DNA of 64,000 nucleotides from JANPLN01 sp043757265 (GTDB taxonomy: Bacteria; Bdellovibrionota; Bdellovibrionia; Bdellovibrionales; JAGQZY01). Under the pieces are notes generated by a model. That model had not been told where the DNA came from. It ran no database searches and saw only the letters and a list, made by a program, of their open reading frames with translations. The stretch is from contig JAYUQP010000045.1 in the NCBI GenBank assembly GCA_043757265.1, forward strand, positions 17,262 through 81,261, given 5' to 3'. Shown piece by piece: positions 8,508-17,510 of the stretch. Both the position numbers and the translations under genes were made by a program. Each line of letters starts with the position of its first letter. The first letter of the stretch is position 1.

Positions 8508-9647
8508 ATGCGCCGTTACCTTTTCCTTATCTTATTTGCTTTCCATTTTGACGCTTTCAGCGAAGAAGAACTTACTCCAGAAGAGCGAAACGCAGCCTGT
8601 GACGCTGCAATAACCGCAGCGCGGACGAATGTGCAAAATCAACTGAACACCTTGAACAACACAATTGCCAATAACCCACATGCCGTGGATGCTGCATCCG
8701 ATCAACCCCTCACCACAGGAAATCCTGTGACCGATGCCATGGCTGCGGTGAGTAAAGCGCAAAACGATTTAGCGCAAGCGCAGCAGCAAAAAACGCAAGC
8801 TCAATCGCAAGTGGATAACGAGTGCTTCCAGCAGTTTGAAGATATCTCTGATAAAGCCCACGACATTCGGCAAAAAGATTACGACCGGCTTCGCCAAATC
8901 AACATGGCCGAAGGCGAAAAAATGAAACAAGAATCGGAAATACGCTTGGCCTGCTGGAAAGAATCATCGGGATTGTACCAAGGTGAAATTGCAAGACTTG
9001 CTACCTACGCAAATAGAACAGTGGGCTCGTTGAGTGGCGCTACTCGTAGCAAAAAAGATATCGAAGGTCTGCGTACGAATTTCTACAACCAATGCTGCAA
9101 TAGTCCCGCGACTCAGGAAGCTTTGCGCTCTTGCAAATCCGATTTAGATATCAAAATGCGAAATTTTAGTTCGATGGCAACCGAGTTTGCGTCCGACCTC
9201 GAATATCATGAGAACACGAAGATGACCCGCATGAATGAACATTGCAAGCTGCGCCAAGAACAGATTGACGCGCAATTTGCGCCAATGCGGAACGCAGCCA
9301 TGCAAAGCATGGCGATGGGGGTGTTGGCTGTGACCATGGCTAGCCAAACCGCCGCCGCGAGCACCGAAGGACAGCAACAAGTGCGCGATACTTACAACAG
9401 CCTGGCTGACATATTGAATCCGACAAAGTGGGATCGCATCGTGCAAAAATGTACGAACTTACATACGGAACAGTCTGCAAACCCCTCTGTGGACTCGGTG
9501 CCTGCTGACGCTTACTCCCTTATGCGGCCAATTCATGCTGCCTGCCGCCCACCTGGTATGAGTGATTCCATCAACTGTTTTAAATCGTCTGGAACTTCAA
9601 GCTCGGAGCAACAACGCGCATCGCGCGCTACTGCATCTGGTCAGTAG
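8508..9647 (+). CDS. Secreted cysteine-rich, glutamine-rich protein
   Basis: A 379-residue protein with a signal peptide (MRRYLFLILFAFHFDAFS) and a mature part that begins EEELTPEERNAACDAA. It contains about ten cysteines spread along its length, including a CC pair (NQCCNSP), and long stretches rich in Q, N, A and charged residues that look helical and probably coiled (for example near AAVSKAQNDLAQAQQQKTQA). A good AAGGGGG-type ribosome site precedes the ATG at 8508. No enzymatic motif is seen and I recognise no family. The tandem repeat array begins four bases after the stop codon. Confidence 0.65.
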   Translation: MRRYLFLILFAFHFDAFSEEELTPEERNAACDAAITAARTNVQNQLNTLNNTIANNPHAVDAASDQPLTTGNPVTDAMAAVSKAQNDLAQAQQQKTQAQSQVDNECFQQFEDISDKAHDIRQKDYDRLRQINMAEGEKMKQESEIRLACWKESSGLYQGEIARLATYANRTVGSLSGATRSKKDIEGLRTNFYNQCCNSPATQEALRSCKSDLDIKMRNFSSMATEFASDLEYHENTKMTRMNEHCKLRQEQIDAQFAPMRNAAMQSMAMGVLAVTMASQTAAASTEGQQQVRDTYNSLADILNPTKWDRIVQKCTNLHTEQSANPSVDSVPADAYSLMRPIHAACRPPGMSDSINCFKSSGTSSSEQQRASRATASGQ

Positions 9648-9650
9648 TTA

Positions 9651-9890
9651 GTAGCTCCTTTGCGGAGCAACTTGTTTGGCGGAGCAATCTGTAAGTTAGT
9701 AGCTCCTTTGCGGAGCAACTCGTTTGGCGGAGCAATCTGTAAGTTAGTAGCTCCTTTGCGGAGCAACTCGTTTGGCGGAGCAATCTGTAAGTCAGTAGCT
9801 CCTTTGCGGAGCAACTCGTTTGGCGGAGCAATCTGTAAGTTAGTAGCTCCTTTGCGGAGCAACTTGTTTGGTGGAGCAACTCTAATAGCA
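9651..9890. repeat. 48-bp minisatellite, five units
   Basis: Five head-to-tail 48-base units start at 9651, 9699, 9747, 9795 and 9843. Units differ by only a few T/C changes, and the last diverges in its final third. Each unit carries a small hairpin, GCTCC-TTTGC-GGAGC, and a further GGAGC. Because 48 is a multiple of three, several frames are open across the array on both strands. The changes alter amino acids in those frames, so I do not believe they are genes. The remaining bases, 9891-10132, hold nothing I can identify. Confidence 0.9.
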
Positions 9891-10132
9891 TCTTCGAGGA
9901 GGGACCTGTTTGCTGGAAACTTCTTCTAGGAAAAACTTTTTGTTACGGAAATTGGGTATTGTTGATTGGTCCTTTAATCCAGAAAACATTCTTGCATATG
10001 TTAACAGAGTAACTCATTCGGGCAACAACTTCATAACCAGGCTTGCACAGTCCTCTAACATAAACCCATTCAAGTCAGCACTTTAGTCGAATATCAGTTG
10101 CCTCGAAAACTCTCCTCTATTACTCTCGAGAA

Positions 10133-12856
10133 ATGTCACGATTTCTTATGCGTCTTTTTCTCATCAATCTTGGTCTTGCATTTATTGTGTTTTTATCGGG
10201 AATTGGATATTTGTATTATACATATACAACTCTTCCCCAATTGATCACGGTGGAGGATTACAAGCCTCTTCTCTCAAGCGACGTCTACGCGCGGGGTGGC
10301 GAAAAAATTGGCGAGCTTTATAGCAGTAAACAAGGCGTTCGCATCCTGACACCCTACGAACAAATTCCTCCGCTTCTCGCAAAAGCTTTCCTCGCGGCCG
10401 AAGATGATTCTTTTTTTGAACATAAAGGGTTTAACGTTATGGCGATTTTGCGCGCAATTTGGATCAACACGATCTCTGGTAAGCGCAGTCAAGGGGCCTC
10501 TACAATTTCCCAGCAAACCGCGCGAACTCTTTTTTTGAGTTCGGAGAAAACGTATTTGCGAAAAATCAAAGAAGCTCTTTTAACGTACAAAATGGAAAGC
10601 AATCTGCGCAAAGAAGATATTCTTTATCTTTATTTGAATCAGATCTATTTGGGACAAGGCGCTTACGGCATTGCCGCAGCTGCAGAGACTTATTTTCGCA
10701 AAGAATTAAAAGATCTTACTTTGGCCGAAATGGCTTTGCTCGCTGGAGTTCCTACATCGCCGAGTCGTTTTAATCCTGTGGTCAATCCCAAGCGCGCCAA
10801 GGAGCGCCAACTTTATGTTCTTCAGCGGATGGCGACCGAGGGCTTTGCAAGTTCCGAAGAAACCAAAAAAGCTGGCGAAGAGGTTTTAAAAATTCAAGCT
10901 AAAAAAATCTACAAGGACACCGGGCCGTACTTTGTGGAAACGGTTCGGCAACTTTTGGTTAAACAGCTTGGCGAGGATGTACTTTTAGAGCAAGGGCTAA
11001 AAATCTACACGTCTTTAGATCTGAAGGCGCAAACCAAAGCCATCGAGACTGTGAACGCAGGTCTGCGTGCGATTGATAAAAGACGCGGTTATCGCGGAGC
11101 TAAGTCGCAAATCAATTTAGAGGATACGGAAGCCACTGATAAGTTTTTAGCGGAATCACGAGAAAAATTGATCAAGGAAAAAAACTCGAGTCTTTACCTT
11201 AAGGCCGATGGAACTCTCGTCATCTTCGAGCCCTTCGCTGAAATCAAAAAGAAAAGTAAAGATATCAAAAATATTCCACCGTATATTCAGATTAACGAAG
11301 TGGTAGAGGGCATCGTTACAAAAGTAGACGATCCCGCTGGTTTGGTTTACGTGCGCTTTGCCGAGTCGCAAGGTATCTTATCTCTTGGCGAAATGCTTTG
11401 GGCACGTCCATTCAATCCCGATCTTCACGCCGGAGAGCATCTCAATCTCAAGCGTCCTTCACAGGCGCTAAAGCCTGGTGACGTGATTGATGTGAAAGTA
11501 CTTGCGAATGTGTACGTGCCAACGAAAACAACTGCAAAAAATAAAACGCCCGTTTTAACTTATAAAGATTTTGCGTCTTTAGCGCTAGAGCAGTTGCCCG
11601 AGGTTCAAGGAGCACTTCTCTCTTTCGACCTTGAGTCTGGCGACATCACAGCCATGATTGGCGGGCTGGATTATTCAAAAAATAAATTCAACCGCACGTA
11701 TCAGGCTCTTCGACAAACCGGCTCTGCATTTAAACCCATTGTGTACGCTGCTGGCCTCGAACAAGGTCTCACCGTGGGCACGCCGATCATGGGCGCGCCC
11801 ATCGTTTACGGCGCAAAAACCGAAGAAGAAAAAAAGGCTGCAAAAAATATCACCGATCAGGAAAGCGACGAAGCGTGGAAGCCTGGAAACTTTGATGGAA
11901 AGTTCACTGGTGACGTTTTGATGCGAACGGCGTTGAAACGTTCTTTGAACACTCCCACAATTCGCGTTCTTGAAAAAGCCACAATTCCCTATGCTGCGTC
12001 TTACGCCCGCAGGTTAGGAATATTTAGTCCTCTCAACATGGATATGTCGCTCGCACTTGGTTCAAGTGGAGTTTCGCTTTACGAAATGAATAAAGTGATG
12101 TCGATTTTTGCCCGAAACGGAAAGCGATTTTCCCCAATCATTGTGCGCGAAGTGAAAGATAAAAATGGCGAAGTGATCATCAAAGATCTTTCTCTCGACC
12201 AACGTTTCAAAGACAAACTCGATGCTCTAGAGTCCGAGTTTGATGTGCGCCGACAGGAATACAAAAAAGCCTTCGCCGCTTTCCAAAAAAAGGGCCCTTC
12301 TGCAGATTCGAGTGCCAACGGTGAGGATTCTTCAAAAGAAAAACCTCCAGTGAACGGTTTCTTTTTTGACAATCCCGACCAAATTATTTCGCCGCAGACG
12401 GCTTACCTCGTAACCAATATGTTGCAAGGCGTAGCCACCGAGCCTGACGGAACTGGTGGTCGTGCTGCCGCTATGGGACGTCCCGTCGCAGGAAAAACTG
12501 GAACGACTAACGGATATTATGATGCATGGTTTATGGGATATACTCCGCAAATAGCTACAAGCGTTTGGGTTGGACTCGATACAGAAAAAACGCTCGGCAA
12601 GGGACAAACCGGCGGTGACTCTGCACTTCCTATTTGGCTGCCCTACATGCAGTTTGTCCACGAACCGTTGCCAGTGAAGCAGTTTGAAATGCCCGCTAAT
12701 ATCTCCTTCTTTATGGTGGATAAAGATACTGGTAAGCCCGTGCCGTCGGGTGGCATCATGCTCCCCTTCGTGCAAGGAACTGAACCTAGCGCCACCGCGC
12801 GCACCTACGAAGAGAAGCAAGTCGAAGAAAAAGACTTCCTTCGCGAAAGTTTCTAG
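10133..12856 (+). CDS. Class A penicillin-binding protein (PBP1A type)
   Basis: A 907-residue bifunctional peptidoglycan synthase. One N-terminal transmembrane helix (about 7-30) anchors it in the inner membrane. The GT51 transglycosylase domain carries AAEDDSFFEHKGF with catalytic E90, then QGASTISQQTARTLFL and RKIKEALLTYKME. An OB-like insert follows. The transpeptidase has the serine motif TGSAFKP with S531 and K534, the SLN motif (ALKRSLNTPT) and KTGTT (AGKTGTTNGYYDAWF). Length and order match PBP1A (mrcA/ponA). The C-terminal tail ends in an acidic, lysine-rich stretch. It is a single gene, followed by a hairpin element and then the uvrA-like gene. In a predator such enzymes can serve own-wall growth; that use is inference. 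Confidence 0.93.
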   Translation: MSRFLMRLFLINLGLAFIVFLSGIGYLYYTYTTLPQLITVEDYKPLLSSDVYARGGEKIGELYSSKQGVRILTPYEQIPPLLAKAFLAAEDDSFFEHKGFNVMAILRAIWINTISGKRSQGASTISQQTARTLFLSSEKTYLRKIKEALLTYKMESNLRKEDILYLYLNQIYLGQGAYGIAAAAETYFRKELKDLTLAEMALLAGVPTSPSRFNPVVNPKRAKERQLYVLQRMATEGFASSEETKKAGEEVLKIQAKKIYKDTGPYFVETVRQLLVKQLGEDVLLEQGLKIYTSLDLKAQTKAIETVNAGLRAIDKRRGYRGAKSQINLEDTEATDKFLAESREKLIKEKNSSLYLKADGTLVIFEPFAEIKKKSKDIKNIPPYIQINEVVEGIVTKVDDPAGLVYVRFAESQGILSLGEMLWARPFNPDLHAGEHLNLKRPSQALKPGDVIDVKVLANVYVPTKTTAKNKTPVLTYKDFASLALEQLPEVQGALLSFDLESGDITAMIGGLDYSKNKFNRTYQALRQTGSAFKPIVYAAGLEQGLTVGTPIMGAPIVYGAKTEEEKKAAKNITDQESDEAWKPGNFDGKFTGDVLMRTALKRSLNTPTIRVLEKATIPYAASYARRLGIFSPLNMDMSLALGSSGVSLYEMNKVMSIFARNGKRFSPIIVREVKDKNGEVIIKDLSLDQRFKDKLDALESEFDVRRQEYKKAFAAFQKKGPSADSSANGEDSSKEKPPVNGFFFDNPDQIISPQTAYLVTNMLQGVATEPDGTGGRAAAMGRPVAGKTGTTNGYYDAWFMGYTPQIATSVWVGLDTEKTLGKGQTGGDSALPIWLPYMQFVHEPLPVKQFEMPANISFFMVDKDTGKPVPSGGIMLPFVQGTEPSATARTYEEKQVEEKDFLRESF

Positions 12857-12867
12857 TAAGTTTACCT

Positions 12868-12960
12868 AAAGGTACTCTTTACCCAAAAAGGTAGTCCGTA
12901 CCTTTTTGATAATGACGCAATTCTCAACCAGACGTTACGGCGCCGTTTTGGCGTACCTTT
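12868..12960. repeat. Inverted-repeat element (AAAGGTAC type) with terminator hairpin
   Basis: Outer ends AAAGGTAC (12868-12875) and GTACCTTT (12953-12960) are inverted copies. Inside lies a perfect hairpin, AAAAAGGTA (12885-12893), loop GTCCG, TACCTTTTT (12899-12907), which has the form of a two-way intrinsic terminator. It begins 11 bases after the PBP stop codon. The same outer ends recur at 22235-22335 and 28126-28231. Confidence 0.7.
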
Positions 12961-12991
12961 CTGCAGCTAAACAAGATATTCCTGTGTAGCT

Positions 12992-15820
12992 TTGGAAAAT
13001 ATCACCTTAAAGAATATTACACAAAACAACCTTAAAGGCGTGGACCTGAAAATCCCGGTGGGATCTTTTACCGTTATTTGTGGTCCGAGTGGTTCCGGAA
13101 AAAGTTCTCTAGCATTCGAAACACTGTATGCCGAAGGCCAGCGGCGCTACATCGAAAGTCTTAATAGCTACGCTCGGCAATTTTTAAACAAAGCCCCAAA
13201 GCCACATGTGGAGTCGATCAGCAACATTCCACCCGCTATTGCGCTCGAGCAAAAAAATTCTGTGCGTAACTCGCGCTCCACTGTGGGAACGAGTTCCGAC
13301 GTTCTTGATTACTTTCGATTGTTTTTTGCTAAAATTGCGCAATCCTACTGTCCCGAGGGACATGGTCTGATCGAAAAGCACTCGCCCGGTGCAATTGCGG
13401 AAATTGCACTTCGCACTCTGGATTCGCGGCGAATTTATGTTCTTGCACCGCTCGAAAAAACTGCGCAGCTTTTGCCAGATGCCAAGTTTGTAAAACTTTT
13501 ATTGTCCGAAGGACTTACTCGTTTGTATGTTCCTGGTGCCAAATCCAAAATAGGTGAATTTGTCGAGATCTCTGCGAAAACCAAAGGCACCGAGCTTCCC
13601 AATAAAAATTACTTCGTTGTGGTGGATCGTCTTGCGGTGAAAAAAGAAGACACGGGTCGCCTCATCGATTCGCTCTCTCAGGCCTACAAAACCTACGTGC
13701 ACTTAAATAAAGGGGCCACTGCTTCACGCTTAAAAATTCTGACTGTTGAGGGCGAAATGTCGTCTTACAGCGACTCGCTGAGCTGTGCTGTGTGCAACTA
13801 TCAGTTTCCCTCGCTATCGCCACAGCTCTTTAGTTTTAACTCTCCTGTCGGAGCCTGTGCCACGTGCAATGGCTTTGGAAACATCCTCACCTTGGATGAA
13901 GAAAAAGTAGTTCCCAATCCCAACCTTTCAATTTACTCCGGCGCGCTTCACCCCTTCACCATGCCGAGTGCTGCAAATGATAAAAAAGAATTATTAAAAT
14001 TTTGCCGCGACAAAAAAATTGATGTCACTGTGCCATGGAATGAGCTTCCTAAAAAGCAGCAAAGCATGATCTGGAATGGCGATACAAAATTTTGGGGTGT
14101 GGTAGGCCTCTTTGAATATCTGGAAACTAAAAAATATAAAATGCATGTTCGAGTTTTTCTATCGCGATTTAAAAGTTCTTTTCCTTGTAAAGGCTGCGAT
14201 GGCGGACGACTGAAAAAGTTTATCGACCTCATTCGTGTTCAAGATCAATCCATGCAAAAAATCGCACGCATGACTCTGTTGACTGCGCTCGAGTGGCTTC
14301 GCACAGTGCCAATCACACCCGCGCAAAAAGAAACTGTTTACGAAGTATACAGCCAGCTGCTTTCACGCTTGGAATTTTTAGTAAATATTGGAGTTCATTA
14401 TCTTACAATAGACCGCCCTACACGCACGCTTTCGGGCGGAGAATTTCAACGTTTGATGTTGGCAAAGCAGCTTGGCATGGGTCTTTCGGAAACCCTATAT
14501 GTTCTTGACGAACCCACCATCGGACTTCATCCACGAGACAACGATCGGCTGATTGAACAGCTTAAAAAGTTGAATGAATATGGCAACACGCTTGTGGTGG
14601 TGGAGCATGACGAAGCAGTAATCCGCTCAAGCGACACCGTGATTGAAATGGGTCCTGGCTCGGGGTCGCTCGGGGGACAAATTGTTTTTTCTGGGTTGAC
14701 CGAAGATTTCCTCAAAGACAAAAACTCTCTCACCGCCAGCTACTTGGATCCTAAAAAATCGACGAAGGAGCTTTTGCAGCCACGAGTTGTGGACATCGCA
14801 AATTACAAATACCAAATTAATATTACCGGCTGTAAGGGGAACAATCTTAAAAACGTCGACTTCCATCTTCCTCTTAACCGCGTTGTCACTGTCACCGGTG
14901 TTAGTGGTTCTGGCAAATCCACACTGGTCACGCAAACTCTTTACCCTGCTTTAGCAAGACTGCTAGATGTTGAACATATTAAAGGACAGCCGTTTAAAAC
15001 GCTCACTGGTGTAGATGCTATCAAAAATGTCCTCTACATCGATCAAGATGCTTTGGGGCGAACTGAACGCAGCAATCCACTCACATACCTAAAAATTTAC
15101 GATCTTGTGCGCGAATTACTTTCCAGTACACCGCTTGCGCAAGAGCGCGGTTACACTCCCGGAACCTTCAGTCTGAATGTAGATGGTGGCCGCTGCCCCA
15201 TCTGTCGCGGTTTAGGTTACGAAGAAGTGGACATGGTTTTTATGGACAACATTAAAATCCCGTGTGAGAGCTGCAAAGGGAAAAAGTTTCGTGAAGAAGT
15301 TTTGGATGTGACTCTCAAAGGAAAAAACGTCCACGAAATGTTGGCCATGACAGTGCAGTCGTCCCTTGATTTTTTTATTTCCCATCCACAAATTCGCCGT
15401 CCCCTTGCATTTTTACGCGAAGTCGGGCTTGAGTATCTGCAGATTGGGCAAAGCACCTCCACGTTTAGCGGTGGTGAAATTCAGCGGATGAAGATAGCCC
15501 GCGAGCTCTTAGACTCAAACCACAAGGACACTCTTTACATTCTGGACGAGCCCACAACTGGATTGCACTTTCGCGAGGTTCATTTATTGATGAATGTGCT
15601 TAATAAAATTGTTGAGATGGGTGGAAGTGTTTTATTAATCGAACACAACCTCGATGTTATTGCCCGCTCGGACTACGTTATTGATATTGGTCCCGAGGCC
15701 GGTGAAAAAGGTGGGAAGATCATGGCCCAGGGATCGCCGTTTGAAATTGCACAAACCAAAACCCACACCGGGAAGTTTTTAAAAGCGCACCTCGTGGCTC
15801 GCGGGTCTATACCTCGCTAG
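12992..15820 (+). CDS. uvrA: UvrA-family excinuclease ATPase
   Basis: A 942-residue ABC-type ATPase of the UvrA family, which scans DNA for bulky lesions and hands them to UvrB. Two Walker A motifs are present (GPSGSGKSS at 31-39 and GVSGSGKST at 636-644), both followed by signature loops (TLSGGEFQRLMLAKQL and TFSGGEIQRMKIAREL) and Walker B (LYVLDEPT, LYILDEPTTGLH). Zinc-binding cysteines appear as CAVC...CATC, CKGC and CPIC...CESC. The start is TTG at 12992. Some signature residues differ from E. coli UvrA (GGEFQRLMLAKQLGMG instead of GGEAQRIRLATQIGSG), so it may be a second paralogue rather than the housekeeping copy. Confidence 0.85.
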   Translation: MENITLKNITQNNLKGVDLKIPVGSFTVICGPSGSGKSSLAFETLYAEGQRRYIESLNSYARQFLNKAPKPHVESISNIPPAIALEQKNSVRNSRSTVGTSSDVLDYFRLFFAKIAQSYCPEGHGLIEKHSPGAIAEIALRTLDSRRIYVLAPLEKTAQLLPDAKFVKLLLSEGLTRLYVPGAKSKIGEFVEISAKTKGTELPNKNYFVVVDRLAVKKEDTGRLIDSLSQAYKTYVHLNKGATASRLKILTVEGEMSSYSDSLSCAVCNYQFPSLSPQLFSFNSPVGACATCNGFGNILTLDEEKVVPNPNLSIYSGALHPFTMPSAANDKKELLKFCRDKKIDVTVPWNELPKKQQSMIWNGDTKFWGVVGLFEYLETKKYKMHVRVFLSRFKSSFPCKGCDGGRLKKFIDLIRVQDQSMQKIARMTLLTALEWLRTVPITPAQKETVYEVYSQLLSRLEFLVNIGVHYLTIDRPTRTLSGGEFQRLMLAKQLGMGLSETLYVLDEPTIGLHPRDNDRLIEQLKKLNEYGNTLVVVEHDEAVIRSSDTVIEMGPGSGSLGGQIVFSGLTEDFLKDKNSLTASYLDPKKSTKELLQPRVVDIANYKYQINITGCKGNNLKNVDFHLPLNRVVTVTGVSGSGKSTLVTQTLYPALARLLDVEHIKGQPFKTLTGVDAIKNVLYIDQDALGRTERSNPLTYLKIYDLVRELLSSTPLAQERGYTPGTFSLNVDGGRCPICRGLGYEEVDMVFMDNIKIPCESCKGKKFREEVLDVTLKGKNVHEMLAMTVQSSLDFFISHPQIRRPLAFLREVGLEYLQIGQSTSTFSGGEIQRMKIARELLDSNHKDTLYILDEPTTGLHFREVHLLMNVLNKIVEMGGSVLLIEHNLDVIARSDYVIDIGPEAGEKGGKIMAQGSPFEIAQTKTHTGKFLKAHLVARGSIPR

Positions 15821-15830
15821 AGTTTTTTCG

Positions 15831-17357
15831 CTATAACGACAACGCTGCTTTTTTCTGAGTCCACTCTTGAGCTTTATTCGATTCGTTTTTAAATTGATAC
15901 AGCTGTATCAAATAATCGTAGGATGGGTGAAACCTGGGTGAGATTTCGATAGCTTTCAGTAAAAGCTTCTCCCCTTCATCCAGACGATTCCTCTTGAGAT
16001 AGAGCAAAGCCAAATTGTGATAGGTCTGCGGGTAAGGTGCTTGGTCTTCGCTCAAAACAGTTTCGTATTCTTTTTGGGCCAAATCATCTTGACCCCGATC
16101 GCTGTAAGCCATGGCCAAATTATGTCTCACGCGCGTTGCTTTTGGGTTCATGCTAAGAATTCGCGAAAACAAAGTGATGGGACTCTCCCACATGCGATTT
16201 TGCTGGAACGTAAGAGTTCCAAAAATCAGAGCTATTGTACAGGTTGCAGCCATTCCATATCTCAACGGTAATTTTTCCAGTAAATAAACAAAACCCCACA
16301 ACGCACCCACCGAGGGAACATAGAGCCAATGCTCTAAGAAAAAACTGTTCATCGGAACTAAAATCCCCGAGTGTAAACTGTGTGCTGCAAAAAACCATAG
16401 AGTTATAGCCGTTAAAAATACTCCGCTTTTACATTTCTTATACAAAAGGTAAACACATACGGATATCAAGATCATGATCATCGATAAACCTAAAATCACA
16501 TCCCTATTTGAAAACTCAACATGCACCGGAAAGGCCCGGTCGATATGAAGGTCGTGCGGGTATACAAGAAGCATAAAATACTGTGGAAGGGTGGCCAAAA
16601 ATGTATAGGCGCGAAAATGCATATTTTGCGTGTAAATATTTTCGGATTTATAAAACTGAAAGTCCCCGTTGAAATCCAAAAATGTTCCGCGCATTGCTAC
16701 ATACACCAGTGCTATTCCAAGAAAGTAAAATGCAGGAACATACGTTTTGATTCTCCACTTTGCCTGTTCGGTGAGGAAAAGAAGGGCAAATAGCAGTCCT
16801 GGAAATACGATGGCTACCTCTTTACTTAAGAATGCGAAAATAAAACATAAGGTGCTGACCGCAGCATATCCCTTCGGCTTTTTTAAAAAAACGATGAGTG
16901 CGAGAAAGCTAAAGAAAAATTGCAAAGGATCTGCGGTCCCAGCTATATACGAAATCGCTTCGGTGTGAACAGGATGCAAACCCCATAGAAGGGCAACTGC
17001 AAAGGCCCACTCTTTTTTGAATCCAATAATCTGCGAAAGATAAAACAACAAAAGAGCGTTCACCGCATGCAAAAATACATTTAGAAAATGAAAGGCCCAC
17101 TCGTGTACGCCCAGGGTTTGCGCCGTTATTAAATAAGAAAAAAATTGAATGGGGCGGTAGAACGAATCTTGAAAGCCTGAACCGGCAGTGGAGTTTGTTG
17201 TAAAAATATTTATGGTATTTGAGAAAGACTTCAAAAATTGGTTTTTCTGGATGTAAAACTCGTCATCGTAGACAAACTGCATATCGTAGACATTCGAATA
17301 CGCCGTAAAAATACTGGCCAAAAGGAGGGCTGGTAAAATCCAAAATCGCTTATGCAT
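15831..17357 (-). CDS. Multi-pass membrane protein with TPRs, TMTC/GT-C-like
   Basis: A 508-residue protein. The N-terminal two thirds have about ten hydrophobic segments; the C-terminus (about 400-500) has tetratricopeptide-like repeats (ATRVRHNLAMAYSDRGQ, YPQTYHNLALLYLKRN). The first luminal/periplasmic loop reads FVYDDEFYI and later SFYRPIQFFSY. The acidic loop plus membrane core plus TPR tail resembles TMTC proteins and other GT-C glycosyltransferases that use lipid-linked sugars. Its acceptor is unknown. It ends 10 bases from the end of the uvrA-like gene (convergent) and starts divergent from the sigma-54 activator. Confidence 0.7.
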   Translation of the reverse strand: MHKRFWILPALLLASIFTAYSNVYDMQFVYDDEFYIQKNQFLKSFSNTINIFTTNSTAGSGFQDSFYRPIQFFSYLITAQTLGVHEWAFHFLNVFLHAVNALLLFYLSQIIGFKKEWAFAVALLWGLHPVHTEAISYIAGTADPLQFFFSFLALIVFLKKPKGYAAVSTLCFIFAFLSKEVAIVFPGLLFALLFLTEQAKWRIKTYVPAFYFLGIALVYVAMRGTFLDFNGDFQFYKSENIYTQNMHFRAYTFLATLPQYFMLLVYPHDLHIDRAFPVHVEFSNRDVILGLSMIMILISVCVYLLYKKCKSGVFLTAITLWFFAAHSLHSGILVPMNSFFLEHWLYVPSVGALWGFVYLLEKLPLRYGMAATCTIALIFGTLTFQQNRMWESPITLFSRILSMNPKATRVRHNLAMAYSDRGQDDLAQKEYETVLSEDQAPYPQTYHNLALLYLKRNRLDEGEKLLLKAIEISPRFHPSYDYLIQLYQFKNESNKAQEWTQKKAALSL

Positions 17358-17510
17358 CTCGCCATTTTAAAGGGTCGCTTGTTCAAAGTCGAGATCTCCG
17401 CTGACCAAGGTCCTGAAGGCTCAAGTTGTTTAAAATTTTGACGATACGTTGTTGAGAGTTTTTACACTGCCGATGCTGTTACAGACGGCTAGACACAGGA
17501 GCGCAATTTT

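Noticed and set aside
9651..9890. Repeat array considered as CRISPR
   Set aside because: Units are directly joined without unique spacers and no cas genes are present.
9628..9929. Open frames of 73-89 codons on both strands across the 48-bp repeats, encoding 16-residue repeats
   Set aside because: They are open only because 48 is divisible by three and the unit lacks stops in those frames; unit differences change amino acids, and there is no start with a ribosome site.
17358..17510. Sigma-54 promoter before the activator gene
   Set aside because: No GG and GC pair with the needed ten-base spacing could be found.
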